64,000 nt of DNA, taken from assembly GCF_050589605.1 (NCBI RefSeq), contig NZ_JBNGOO010000018.1; one strand, written 5' to 3'. Below, in pieces: positions 44,768 to 53,857 of the stretch. The stretch's first letter is position 1; every line of letters starts with the position of its first letter. The notes beneath the pieces are model-generated. The model saw only the letters and a program-made list of their open reading frames with translations, searched no databases and had not been told where the DNA came from. The position numbers and the translations under genes were made by a program. Source of the stretch: Granulosicoccus sp947495035 (GTDB taxonomy: Bacteria > Pseudomonadota > Gammaproteobacteria > Granulosicoccales > Granulosicoccaceae).

Positions 44768-44791
44768 GTGCTCTGCAATGCACGGGCTGGT

Positions 44792-45553
44792 TCAGTACAC
44801 CATGGGAAAGCGGTAATAGTCATTGAGTCTGGAGACATAGCTCGTCTCGATGGCCTTGAGATCGTGTAGCTCCGGACTCTCTTCAATGGTTTCTTTTTCC
44901 ATCCCGACCATGAGTTCGCGTTCCTCCCAGGAGATTCTGTCGATGGAACGAGGAGAGATGACGACGGTTCTGCCAGGCAGCCACTTGCTGGTGTCCACTG
45001 CCAACAGATCGATCGTCCATTGCTCCGTGTTGATGACCATGTCGGACAGGGGACCGAGCTTGCCATCGGCTGCATGGATGGTATACCCCTCGATTTCACT
45101 GGCACTGCGCAGATGTCGGTCTGCCTGCTCCCGTGCCAGTTCCTGAAGTTCCTTTTCGGCACCGACCGGTTCACCGGGACGTTCTATCAGTGTTGCCGGC
45201 ATCATCAGTCCGGCATAGCCGGGGAACAGCAATGTATTGTGGCTGGCTGCAATGTAGCTGAACTCGTTGCGATGCTGGTCGCTGACGGGCTGATGCTCAT
45301 CCGCTGAAGGAGCATCCTCGACGTCCTTCTTTGTCAGGGAAACCTGAAAACTACCCTCCTGGGGAGTAATGCTGGTTATCTTCTCGCCGTCGATCAGTAT
45401 CTTGTTCGACGAAAACCAGTTACCGGTCTCGACGACGAACCATTTTATCTTCCAGGTCTCGTCATCCAGATAGATATCGTGCAACTTGCCTATGTGGTCC
45501 GAGCTTCCCTTCACATCGTAGTGGCGCAAATCGGAAAAGATACAGTAGGTCAT
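44792..45553 (-). CDS. PRC-barrel domain protein
   Basis: A 253-residue protein with two PRC-barrel-like segments: near the N terminus (KLHDIYLDDETWKIKWFVVE) and from about residue 145 (KLGPLSDMVINTEQWTIDLL). The barrels are small beta modules, found in photosynthetic reaction centre H and RimM, that mediate protein or RNA contacts. Proteins of this two-barrel type are often stress or heat-shock associated, but the role is not established. ATG 45553 (MTYCIFSDLRHY) is preferred over ATG 45568. Confidence 0.8.
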   Translation of the reverse strand: MTYCIFSDLRHYDVKGSSDHIGKLHDIYLDDETWKIKWFVVETGNWFSSNKILIDGEKITSITPQEGSFQVSLTKKDVEDAPSADEHQPVSDQHRNEFSYIAASHNTLLFPGYAGLMMPATLIERPGEPVGAEKELQELAREQADRHLRSASEIEGYTIHAADGKLGPLSDMVINTEQWTIDLLAVDTSKWLPGRTVVISPRSIDRISWEERELMVGMEKETIEESPELHDLKAIETSYVSRLNDYYRFPMVY

Positions 45554-45646
45554 ACTCGTCTCCTGCAAGATGAGTGAGGATTTCAGTTGTAGCAGGCTCG
45601 CTCATGCAAGAGTTACCGATGTAACAAATACGCTCGTTTTCCGCGG

Positions 45647-47029
45647 CTAATCGAGCTTGTTTGTCAGCGCTACCGGGTTCAGAATCTGCGACAGTTGCTC
45701 ACGTGACAAGTCCGTAAGCTGCTCGGCAACATCCAGAACCGGCCTGCCTTCGGCATAGGCCTGTTTGGCAATTTCGGCAGACTTCAGATAGCCGATGTGG
45801 GGGTTGAGCGCTGTTGCCAGAATGGGATTGCGATGCAGTGCTGACTCGATTGTCGCATGATTGACGGTGAAGCCGGTTATGGCCTTGTCACCGAGAAGCC
45901 GCGCCGCGGAACCCAGCAGTTCGATGCTCTCCAACAGGCGAGAGGCTACCAGTGGCAGCATGACATTGAGTTCGAAATTACCGGATTGGCCCGCCAGGGT
46001 GATGGTGGCGTCGTTGCCGATGATCTGCGCTGCCACCATGGCCGTGGATTCCGGGATGACCGGATTGACCTTGCCGGGCATGATGGATGATCCGGGTTGC
46101 AGTTCCGGTAATCGGATCTCCGCCAGGCCTGCCAGGGGGCCTGAGTTCATCCAGCGTAGATCGTTGCTGATCTTCATGAGGCTCACCGCGGCGGTTTTCA
46201 GGCAACCGGACAGGGCCACAGCAACATCCTGAGAGCTCATCGCGGCGAAGGGATTCGGGGTGGGATGAAAATCGATCGGCTGCTCTTCGCTCAGGTAACG
46301 GCATGTCGTTGCTGCAAACTCGGGAGGTGCATTGACACCGGTACCCACGGCGGTCCCTCCCAGCGCCAACTGATGAAGCTCAGGCTGAATGGCCTTGATG
46401 CGGACAAGGTTGTCTCTGATCTGTGTCGACCAGCCACTGAGTACCTGGCCGAACGTGATCGGCATGGCGTCCATCAGATGAGTGCGTCCGGTCTTGCAGA
46501 CATCGGCCAGCTCGGTGGCTCTGCTCATGATGCAATCGTCCAGATGCTGAAGTGACGGCAACAGGTGATCCTGCAATGCCAGTGCTGCACTGACGTGAAT
46601 GCTCGATGGAATGACATCATTGCTGCTCTGGCTGCAGTTGACATGATCGTTGGGTCGCAGCACGATGTCCTCCATGCGGTTTGCAAGGCCCGCAATGACC
46701 TCATTGGCGTTCATGTTGGTACTGGTGCCGGAGCCTGTCTGAAAGACGTCCACGGGAAAATGCTGCAGCAGCGTGTCCTTGTCGACCAGCAGGCGGTCGC
46801 AAGCCAGAATGATGGCCTGGGCTTCAGCCTCTGACAGGCTGCCCAGGTCCTGATTGGCTTTCGCCGCGGCCTTCTTGATTTCAAGCAGGGCCATCAGGAA
46901 GCGGACAGGCATGCGCTGCTGGCTGACCGGAAAGTTCATTACAGCGCGTTGAGTCTGAGCGCCGTAGAGCGCATCGGCTGGGACTTCGACCTCGCCCATG
47001 CTGTCTTTCTCTGTACGTGTTGTCTTCAT
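45647..47029 (-). CDS. fumC: Class II fumarate hydratase
   Basis: A 460-residue iron-independent fumarase of the TCA cycle, catalysing fumarate to malate. It carries the superfamily signature GSSIMPGKVNP, and TGSGTSTNMNANEVIA, SSNDVIPSSIHV and TGRTHLMDAMPI as substrate-site segments. Length is normal. ATG 47029 (MKTTRTEKDSMGEVEVP) fits class II starts. Aspartase is the main alternative, but the segment pattern is closer to FumC. It stands alone and leftward. Confidence 0.93.
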   Translation of the reverse strand: MKTTRTEKDSMGEVEVPADALYGAQTQRAVMNFPVSQQRMPVRFLMALLEIKKAAAKANQDLGSLSEAEAQAIILACDRLLVDKDTLLQHFPVDVFQTGSGTSTNMNANEVIAGLANRMEDIVLRPNDHVNCSQSSNDVIPSSIHVSAALALQDHLLPSLQHLDDCIMSRATELADVCKTGRTHLMDAMPITFGQVLSGWSTQIRDNLVRIKAIQPELHQLALGGTAVGTGVNAPPEFAATTCRYLSEEQPIDFHPTPNPFAAMSSQDVAVALSGCLKTAAVSLMKISNDLRWMNSGPLAGLAEIRLPELQPGSSIMPGKVNPVIPESTAMVAAQIIGNDATITLAGQSGNFELNVMLPLVASRLLESIELLGSAARLLGDKAITGFTVNHATIESALHRNPILATALNPHIGYLKSAEIAKQAYAEGRPVLDVAEQLTDLSREQLSQILNPVALTNKLD

Positions 47030-47185
47030 GATCCTGCTGCCCCTGTGCAATTGCTCGACTGATGCAGGGACAGACTATCAAAACAAGGCTTGAAGCCATT
47101 GGATGTTTTCGGATTGACACGATGTACCGGTAGACGCATCGACAGATCATCGGACGGTCGTTGATCCGGAGGCCTGATCCATGCC

Positions 47186-47345
47186 GAGTGCAGAGTGCAG
47201 AGTGCAGAGTGCAGAGTGCAGAGTGCAGAGTGCAGAGTGCAGAGTGCAGAGTGCAGAGTGCAGAGTGCTGAGTGCAGAGTGCAGAGTGCAGAGTGCTGAG
47301 TGCTGAGTGCTGAGTGCTGGAGTGCTGGAGTGCTGGAGTGCTGGG
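47186..47345. repeat. 7-bp tandem repeat with 8-bp variants
   Basis: About 160 bp of gagtgca units, changing to gagtgct and then to 8-bp agtgctgg variants at the right end. It lies between fumC and the diguanylate cyclase gene and is not in a gene. Confidence 0.92.
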
Positions 47346-47379
47346 GGCTGGAGGGGCGAAGCGCGGCGACCAGTCGCTG

Positions 47380-48495
47380 CTACCTTGACGGGCTGTTTCG
47401 CCTGGTTGCCGGAGATTTGGCGGGAGGGGTATCGGCGTGGTGAAGTACGACTCTGTCCCTGCCTTCAGCCTTGGCTCGGTACAGGGCCTGGTCTGCGCGG
47501 ACGACGACTTCATCGATACTGGCACCATCCATGGCTTCGGCAACGCCGATACTCATCGACAGTTGCTGCCTGTCACTGATGGCGATGCGGCTCTCGGAAC
47601 GCAATCGTGTCAACAGGGATGTCATGGTGTCGAAGGCATTGTTGCCAGCCGTATTGGTCAGCACGATCATGAATTCCTCGCCACCCCAGCGAGCCACACA
47701 GTCCGTTTCGCGCAACGATCGTTGCAGAAATTCGGCAAAGCTGACCAGAATCGCATCGCCGGTATCATGACCGTGGCTGTCGTTGATGCTCTTGAAGTGG
47801 TCGAGATCGCAGAGGCAGACGCAATAGGGTATCCGGTTACGCTGTCGGTGGGCTTCCGTGCTCTTCAGGAACTCCAGTACGTGACGGCGGTTGTACAGGC
47901 GGGTCAGCTCATCGGTGCGAGCATGCTCACGAAGCTCGCGGCTTTGAAGCGAAAACATGTGACGCACCAGCATGCCGGTCAGTATCATCGAAAATCCCGA
48001 GACCAGTATGTTCAGAAAGAAGATGCCGTTTACCAGTTGCGGGGTGTAGTCGGCGGATCGGTCACTGCTGACGAAAGCACTCAGGCACCCGAACAGCAAC
48101 ATCGTCAGCATGCTGATCAGCGCCGAGTGGCGGAACTTCAGACTGGGGTTGAGGGCGATGAGTATCGTGACGGGCCACAGATAGAAATGAAACCCGAAAC
48201 TCGGGCCGAGTATGCTCGTGGCCACGATCGCATGCGACAAGACTTCGAACGTTGCAAGATGCACCGCCATGCCCGGCCTTGCCGTGGATGCAAGCCATAT
48301 GACATAAATCCAGAGGCCGCAGCTCACCACGTTCAAGGTAACCAGCGACCACAGATTCAGCAGCACGAACAAGCCGCAGAATCCGACGTGAATGCAGAAT
48401 CCGCACAGGCCCGCCATGGTAGTGAGTCGGTCAGGCCCCCTCTCTGACAGTTCCTCCAGCGAGAAGGACAGTTTTTGTATTGCCGAAGACAGCAT
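47380..48495 (-). CDS. Membrane diguanylate cyclase (GGDEF domain)
   Basis: A 371-residue protein with about six hydrophobic N-terminal segments (MASE-like) and a C-terminal GGDEF domain: DELTRLYNRRHVLEFL, LCDLDHFKSINDSHGHDTGD, WGGEEFMIVL (GGEEF active loop), and SMSIGVAEA. It should make cyclic di-GMP, so it is likely catalytically active. The start ATG 48495 fits the layout. A divergent CBS gene starts 340 bp away. Confidence 0.9.
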   Translation of the reverse strand: MLSSAIQKLSFSLEELSERGPDRLTTMAGLCGFCIHVGFCGLFVLLNLWSLVTLNVVSCGLWIYVIWLASTARPGMAVHLATFEVLSHAIVATSILGPSFGFHFYLWPVTILIALNPSLKFRHSALISMLTMLLFGCLSAFVSSDRSADYTPQLVNGIFFLNILVSGFSMILTGMLVRHMFSLQSRELREHARTDELTRLYNRRHVLEFLKSTEAHRQRNRIPYCVCLCDLDHFKSINDSHGHDTGDAILVSFAEFLQRSLRETDCVARWGGEEFMIVLTNTAGNNAFDTMTSLLTRLRSESRIAISDRQQLSMSIGVAEAMDGASIDEVVVRADQALYRAKAEGRDRVVLHHADTPPAKSPATRRNSPSR

Positions 48496-48835
48496 CAGGG
48501 AGGTTGGTTTCTGACTCGCAATGGGTGTGACAGGGGCAAGTGCATGCGCAAGGTAATCAGAAGATCGGCAGCCGTGGCGGAATGATTAGCTCGTCATGAG
48601 GTTTTACGCCGAGTTGTGAGCATGTCCTGCTTGACGGTGCAGATATTGCTATGTGCAGGCTACTACCTGTGCTCTCGATCTGTTTTCCAGAGCGAGCTGC
48701 GCCGGGTGGAAGCTGATCGTCGGAACAGGCTGCTTCGGTTGGGGGCTGGATGGTGAAACTGCCCATGGTTCTGTAGCAGGGTGCTTCCCTTGTCGCGATC
48801 CGGTGACTTCGAACCTGTGGTGCTCGAATCAAGAC
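48496..48835. other. Divergent intergenic region
   Basis: About 340 bp between the diguanylate cyclase and CBS-domain genes. No box, hairpin or conserved element was convincing; both promoters should lie here. Confidence 0.4.
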
Positions 48836-49231
48836 ATGAATATCAAGGAAATAATGACAGAACGGGTCGTCACGGTAGAGATGGATGATCCTCTGAGCAT
48901 CGTCAAGGAAGTCTTCGACAATTGCCAGTTCCACCATTTGCTGGTGGTCAATCACGAGATACTCAGCGGTGTGGTGTCCGACCGTGATCTTCTCAGGGTC
49001 ATCAGTCCTTACCTGGGAACACTCGCCGAGAATCGTCGAGATACCCAGACACTCTCCCAGCGAGTGCACAAGATCATGACCCGCAAACCGGTGACGCTGG
49101 ATGTGACGGCAAGCGTTGCCGACGCCATCGATGTGTTCAATACGGAAAGGATTTCCTGTATCCCGATTGTGGATGACGCTGGCAAACCCATCGGCATCGT
49201 CAGTTGGCGAGATGTGATGAAGGTTCTCTAA
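48836..49231 (+). CDS. CBS-domain pair protein
   Basis: A 131-residue protein consisting of two CBS motifs: MNIKEIMTERVVTVEMDDPL to about 60 and VHKIMTRKPVTLDVTASVAD to the C terminus, each ending in the typical GVVSDRDL or GIVSWRDV. Such Bateman modules bind adenosyl ligands such as AMP or ATP. The effector and partner are unknown. The start at 48836 gives the family N terminus; the in-frame upstream region is not similar. Confidence 0.85.
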   Translation: MNIKEIMTERVVTVEMDDPLSIVKEVFDNCQFHHLLVVNHEILSGVVSDRDLLRVISPYLGTLAENRRDTQTLSQRVHKIMTRKPVTLDVTASVADAIDVFNTERISCIPIVDDAGKPIGIVSWRDVMKVL

Positions 49232-49323
49232 CCGGAAAAAGGGTCATTGCAGCGGGCCAAGCGAGTGGACGATGCAGCCAGTTCGGAGGTTGCTACGCGC
49301 CAGAGGGGGCACTCTGATACCAA

Positions 49324-49391
49324 ATTTTGCAGTGCAGCATATTTGTCTTGCAGCGCAAGATATTCGCTGAAATCATGTTGCACTGCAAAAT
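49324..49391. repeat. Nested inverted repeat between CBS and oxygenase genes
   Basis: A 14-bp arm (49324-49337) pairs with 49378-49391 at 13 of 14 positions, enclosing a second perfect 6-bp stem (49346-49351 with 49355-49360). It lies in the 331-bp gap after the CBS gene. A 64-codon frame runs leftward through it without recognised domain, so it may also be a gene remnant. Confidence 0.55.
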
Positions 49392-49562
49392 CAACGGCGA
49401 TTTGTCGTGTCATGTTCCTCAAGGAGGGATGAGGGTAGGATAAGAGCCCGAACCGTCAGACTTGGTCGATTTGATCCAAGGCTTGAACAACGTTACATGC
49501 CCTCGACCGGATTGATGGGTCCTGCCGAGTACAAGAACCGGGAAAGTCCTCGAGAGAGCCCT

Positions 49563-50495
49563 ATGCAGATACCCGAGATCAGCGCCGTTGACTTGTTTGA
49601 TCCTTCCAGTCGCGGGTACCAGGAAAGTCTGGTCAAAGTGCGCGTGGCGGCCGAGGATATCGGCTTCATGACCCTGACCGATACCTGTCTTGGCGAAGAC
49701 GATGTCAGGCGTGTCTTGAGTGCCTATCGCGACTTCTTCACGTTGCCGACGGCAAGGAAGGCGGAGTTCAACATGGCGAATACCGGCTCCAATCGAGGGT
49801 GGGGCGCATCAGGCGCCGAGCAGGTGGACCCGGCGTCCAATCCGGATTTCAAGGAAGTGTTCGACTGTGGGCTTGAACTGCCACCGGGAGATCCGCTGGC
49901 CCGGCATACCTACTATGCCCCGAATCGCTGGCCGACCGAGCCTGCCGGTTTTCGTGAAAACATAACGGATTACTACACCCGGGCAACCCGCATATCACTG
50001 GATCTGCTGAGTGCCATCGCCAGTTCGATCGACGAGCCTGCGGACTATTTCAGAGACAAGTTCGACAAGCCAATGGCCTTGCTCAGAGGCAACTACTATC
50101 CGAGCAGGCCTCTGGATGCTACCGAGCGAGATTTCGGTATTGCCCCGCATACCGATTATGGTTGCCTGACGTTGTTGGCGATGGACGGATCGCCCGGCCT
50201 GGAGGTGGCGACTCGCTCGGGAGACTGGGTTCCGGTTACTGCAAACCCCGGCACCTTCGTCATCAATTTCGGCGAGATGCTGCAAATGTGGAGTAATGGC
50301 CGTATCGTGGCCACGCCTCACCGCGTGATCGGCGGGGCAGAGGAGCGCATGTCGGTGCCGTTCTTCTTCAATCCGCGTGCGGATGTCAATGTGGCGCCCT
50401 GGGGGAGTGCTGAAGTACGGCTGGCCGGTGAACATCTGTCTCGCCGCTATGACGAGACCTATGTTCACCGGCAACCGGCCAGTGGCGCCGGCTAG
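49563..50495 (+). CDS. Isopenicillin-N-synthase-like 2OG/Fe(II) oxygenase
   Basis: A 310-residue non-heme iron dioxygenase. The iron triad is visible as HTDYG (His, Asp) and TPHRV (His); RMSVPFFFNP supplies the 2-oxoglutarate-binding Arg. Regions FMTLTDTCL and NRGWGAS are typical of the N-terminal DIOX_N part. The substrate cannot be read. ATG 49563 (MQIPEISAVDLF) is the family start; GAGAG lies at ribosome-binding distance. It converges on the (TDTG)n lipoprotein gene. Confidence 0.88.
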   Translation: MQIPEISAVDLFDPSSRGYQESLVKVRVAAEDIGFMTLTDTCLGEDDVRRVLSAYRDFFTLPTARKAEFNMANTGSNRGWGASGAEQVDPASNPDFKEVFDCGLELPPGDPLARHTYYAPNRWPTEPAGFRENITDYYTRATRISLDLLSAIASSIDEPADYFRDKFDKPMALLRGNYYPSRPLDATERDFGIAPHTDYGCLTLLAMDGSPGLEVATRSGDWVPVTANPGTFVINFGEMLQMWSNGRIVATPHRVIGGAEERMSVPFFFNPRADVNVAPWGSAEVRLAGEHLSRRYDETYVHRQPASGAG

Positions 50496-50503
50496 AGATC
50501 GGT

Positions 50504-52072
50504 CTATTCCAGAACCAGTGTGCCGAACACCGATGGATTCTGATGCGCGATATCGGCACTGCCGGTAGGGAGGTTCCATGCCCATCGCGCATTGCGATCA
50601 CCGCCGCCGTCATCATCGTTGACCTGCAATTCGAAACCGAACGGTTCGCCGGGAACGATGCCGGCCGAGCTCAGGCCGATTCGCAGTTCGTAAACGTCCT
50701 GTTCGAACTGCCTGCGGATCGTGCCATCGGGGCCTATGCCGGGCCCGGTGGTGAACCTGATTGACAGCGGTGCAGACGATGACTGTGGTCCGGCGACCGC
50801 CCCCGAGGATGTGGATTGCTTGTCTGCACCGGCCAGTTGCAACGGGAAAATACGGCTGAAATCGTTGCTGTCGTAACGATTGGATTTGCTGTTGTCGCCA
50901 TCGATGAACAGTTCCAGACTGTCATCCTGATCGATGTCACTACCCGAATCGCGATTCCTGTCGCCATCATCGTCAACCAGAACCAGCACATACAGATAGG
51001 TTCCGTCATGCATGGCCGCCCAACGACGTCGGTCCGAGCCGGCTGATTCGTTGGCGTCGTCATCGATGATCAACTGATCGATGACCAGGGGTGCACCGCT
51101 GTTGTCGTTTTGCACGGCAGCCGCCCATTCGCCGATCAGTTCGCCGTTGTCACCCAGCAATTCCAGGCCTTCACCATCGATGACCGGAGCATCTTCGGCG
51201 GCAATGCGTGGCACGATGACATCGGCCACGACTGGCGGCGGGTTGGTGTCGGTGCCCGTGTCAGTACCGGTGTCGGTGCCCGTGTCAGTACCGGTGTCGG
51301 TGCCTGTGTCAGTACCTGTATCGGTGCCTGTATCAGTACCTGTATCAGTACCTGTATCAGTACCTGTATCAGTACCTGTATCAGTACCTGTATCAGTACC
51401 TGTATCAGTGCCTGTATCAGTGCCTGTATCAGTGCCTGTATCAGTGCCTGTATCAGTGCCTGTATCAGTGCCTGTATCCGTGCCTGTATCCGTGCCTGTA
51501 TCCGTGCCTGTGTCCGTGCCTGTGTCCGTGCCTGTGTCGGTACCTGTGTCAGTACCTGTGTCAGTACCTGTGTCAGTACCTGTGTCGGTACCGTTTTCGG
51601 GTAGTAGCGGGTTGGTGCCATCCTGACGCTCTTGCAGATTGGTACGGCCATCGTTGTCCGTGTCGATATCCGTGGAATAACCGCTGTTCTCGGAGCGAGT
51701 GATCTCGCCGGCAGCGGAGACATCCAGGGTTTGCGTCAGTGTTGCCAGAGCGACATCGCCCTGCTCCAGTCTTTCAAACCAGGTCAGGGTTGTCTGGTAG
51801 GTTCTACCCGGGGCTACATTGATGGTGCCGCTCCAGTCGTTGCCCGAGCCGCGCGTCAGAGAGACCGCTGAACCACCGGCAAACCGAATCTCGGGACGCA
51901 GGTTGGCCTGAACGACGCTCGAAGCATTGAGCAGTTCCTGTGGCAAGCCGATAGCGACATTGGGCCTGGCCGGCAAGGTTGTGACGGTACCGCTGTCGGA
52001 GCAGGCTGCCAGAATGGCAGAGCCGATCAGGATCGTGGTGGCATTGCACAGAGTGCGAACATGTGAGCGCAT
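50504..52072 (-). CDS. Lipoprotein with (TDTG)n linker and CBM9-like domain
   Basis: A 522-residue lipoprotein: the signal ends in ILAAC with Cys near 24. A beta-rich N-terminal domain and a calcium-loop motif STDIDTDNDGRTNLQERQDG are followed by about 29 TDTG repeats, and then a C-terminal domain like CBM9/DOMON carbohydrate-binding modules (AAMHDGTYLYVLVLVDDDG, DSLELFIDGD). It is probably an outer-membrane-anchored surface protein binding glycans. ATG 52072 (MRSHVRTLC) is the likely start. It lies 11 bp after the secreted protein gene at 52084, so they share an operon. Confidence 0.75.
   Translation of the reverse strand: MRSHVRTLCNATTILIGSAILAACSDSGTVTTLPARPNVAIGLPQELLNASSVVQANLRPEIRFAGGSAVSLTRGSGNDWSGTINVAPGRTYQTTLTWFERLEQGDVALATLTQTLDVSAAGEITRSENSGYSTDIDTDNDGRTNLQERQDGTNPLLPENGTDTGTDTGTDTGTDTGTDTGTDTGTDTGTDTGTDTGTDTGTDTGTDTGTDTGTDTGTDTGTDTGTDTGTDTGTDTGTDTGTDTGTDTGTDTGTDTGTDTGTDTGTDTGTDTGTDTNPPPVVADVIVPRIAAEDAPVIDGEGLELLGDNGELIGEWAAAVQNDNSGAPLVIDQLIIDDDANESAGSDRRRWAAMHDGTYLYVLVLVDDDGDRNRDSGSDIDQDDSLELFIDGDNSKSNRYDSNDFSRIFPLQLAGADKQSTSSGAVAGPQSSSAPLSIRFTTGPGIGPDGTIRRQFEQDVYELRIGLSSAGIVPGEPFGFELQVNDDDGGGDRNARWAWNLPTGSADIAHQNPSVFGTLVLE
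51248..51592. repeat. 12-bp repeat coding (TDTG)n
   Basis: About 29 units of 12 bp, for example tcagtacctgta, with blocks of variants (agta, agtg, ccgt). Block structure indicates repeated local expansion; unit length keeps the frame. Confidence 0.95.
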
Positions 52073-52083
52073 GATGTTCTCTC

Positions 52084-52680
52084 TCATTGCAGGGAAAAGG
52101 TCAGCGGTACCACTTCGGAATCCTCTCCGTCATCACTCACCAGAGAGGCCACGGCGCCTACGGCCAGGACACCCAGCGTGATCTGGACCCAGCGACGTTT
52201 CAGCAACGGTATCCGCTCCTGCGCAGCGACTTCCGGAGCTGCTTCCTGATTGCCGGAAATGGGACTGACCGGTGCCGACAGGGTTCGCTGGTAAGGGTCG
52301 AAGGCAAAGCCGCTCACGGTTCGATTACCCGTGGTATCGATGGCTTGCACATAGTATTCAATGGTTCGCAGATCATTGAAGTCCGTCGGGATGGAGACAC
52401 TGTAGTAACCCGTGTTGCCCAGCGCTTCCATCGGGGCGGGTGTGAACGGTAATTGACCTTCCCGGCGATAGTAGAGCGTCACGTTGTCCAGCGTATTGTC
52501 TTCGGCCACCTGGGCGGTAAATACCTGAGTGCGATCAGCGATACCCTCTGTCAACTCTTCCAGCTCGATGATGGGAGCAACGGTATCTACCGACTGGGCG
52601 TGAACGAATCCGTTTCCGGATAACAACAGCAGGAGACTCAACCAGACGAGGCGAACTCCGCGAAAATGACGAACATCCAA
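52084..52680 (-). CDS. Exported protein with C-terminal membrane anchor, unknown function
   Basis: A 198-residue protein with a signal peptide ending near GFVHA, an Ig- or fibronectin-like extracytoplasmic region (VTLYYRREGQLPFTP, YYVQAIDTTGNRTVSG), and one C-terminal hydrophobic segment (ITLGVLAVGAVASLV) near 175. I chose TTG 52680 because GGAG lies nine bases upstream; the longer frame from 52746 starts before the export signal without support. It lies directly upstream of the TDTG lipoprotein in one operon, and both may form a surface unit. Confidence 0.6.
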   Translation of the reverse strand: MDVRHFRGVRLVWLSLLLLLSGNGFVHAQSVDTVAPIIELEELTEGIADRTQVFTAQVAEDNTLDNVTLYYRREGQLPFTPAPMEALGNTGYYSVSIPTDFNDLRTIEYYVQAIDTTGNRTVSGFAFDPYQRTLSAPVSPISGNQEAAPEVAAQERIPLLKRRWVQITLGVLAVGAVASLVSDDGEDSEVVPLTFSLQ

Positions 52681-52938
52681 GATGACTGACTCCAGACGCA
52701 ATGGGGGGCAAGTATACGGAAGGTTGCAGGGCGCGCCGTGATGCATGCTGGGGTTCCTGCATACAGTTAGGTAAGGGATCGGGTTTTGAGAGTGGATTCT
52801 CGCCTTGAGGTTCCGAACGGGCGGGATTTACCCGCTAGACTACGCTGCACGCTTGTCCGCCAGTATCGTGATGATCAGAAAAACACCAGTGACAATTGCA
52901 TGGGTATCTGCAGTGATCAGACTGCTCGAGCCGGCAGC

Positions 52939-53574
52939 ATGACGCAGAATAGCGACGGGTTCACACAATTGTGGCCGACCTTGTTCCTGCAGCGTCAGTT
53001 GCCATCTGCCGACATTGCCAATCAGGCATTGCGACAGTTTCTGATGATGCAGGATGACTCTCAGGCGCAGTTGACCACGGACTATCGGCAGCAGAACCTC
53101 TTCGAACAAACTCATCCGGCATTGCAATGGCTGCATCAGTGCATCAACAAGACCATTGCCGATTATCTGTCGAGGTCGGGGGTCAGTGTGAGTATTCAGT
53201 GGCAACTGCAAGGCTGGGCCAATATCAATCGACAGGGTGATTACCATGGCTTGCACAATCATCCGCACAGCTATCTCAGCGGTACCTACTATGTGGACAT
53301 GCCTGAGCAGCCCTTGTCCGCCAGGCAGCGTGATGATCTCAATCCGGGCGATATCTCGTTTTTCGATCCTCGTCCCCAGGCAAACATGAGCGCGATTGCC
53401 GGTGACCCGCAGATTGATCCGGAGCATCGCGTTACGCCAGCAGCGGGTCTGCTGCTGCTCTGGCCATCATTCGTGCATCATGCCGTACATCCGAACTTTG
53501 CCGAGCAGCCGCGGGTGTCCATATCATTCAATGTGGTACTGCGGCGCAGCGAGACCCTGTTGCCCGATCAGTAG
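52939..53574 (+). CDS. 2OG/Fe(II) oxygenase, putative TIGR02466-type
   Basis: A 211-residue dioxygenase. The iron site is suggested by GLHNHPHSYLSGTYYVDMP (His; the companion acidic ligand is unclear) and later HHAVHPNF with RVSISFNVV carrying the 2OG Arg. The size and the SGTYY, PGDISFFDPR pattern match a small uncharacterised Fe(II)/2OG family. ATG 52939 (MTQNSDGF) is chosen as the domain start. It is one of three such oxygenases within 6.5 kb. Confidence 0.75.
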   Translation: MTQNSDGFTQLWPTLFLQRQLPSADIANQALRQFLMMQDDSQAQLTTDYRQQNLFEQTHPALQWLHQCINKTIADYLSRSGVSVSIQWQLQGWANINRQGDYHGLHNHPHSYLSGTYYVDMPEQPLSARQRDDLNPGDISFFDPRPQANMSAIAGDPQIDPEHRVTPAAGLLLLWPSFVHHAVHPNFAEQPRVSISFNVVLRRSETLLPDQ

Positions 53575-53604
53575 CGACGTTCAGGCCGAAGATTGAGCAC
53601 GGAA

Positions 53605-53660
53605 GCCGAGCCGAGCCGAGCCGAGCCGAGTCACGTCACGTCAAGTCAAGTCAAGTCAAG
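53605..53660. repeat. 5-bp tandem repeats, two adjacent types
   Basis: Five gccga units are followed by two tcacg and four tcaag units in the intergenic gap after the oxygenase gene. Confidence 0.9.
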
Positions 53661-53857
53661 CGTGGTGACGCAGGGTTGAGTTGCTGATTGCGGGCGAGGG
53701 TATGTCGTGAATTACTGAATGGGTTCAGGGGCCGGGCAGGAATTGCGGGCGTTTTTCTGATTTATAAGATAAACTGACAATGCTGATGTCTGTCTTCAGG
53801 GCATGTCCTGTCGATGATTCGACAAGGGGGTGTCGTCAACCGGGAGTGCTCGAGGCC

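Noticed and set aside
47437..48447. A 336-codon plus-strand frame
   Set aside because: It is fully opposite the diguanylate cyclase gene, whose GGEEF motif is clear. High-GC antisense frames are expected.
51081..51626. A plus-strand frame opposite the TDTG lipoprotein encoding (VSVP)n
   Set aside because: It is the antisense reading of the 12-bp repeat, has no start context and no domain, and the leftward gene has a signal peptide and domains.
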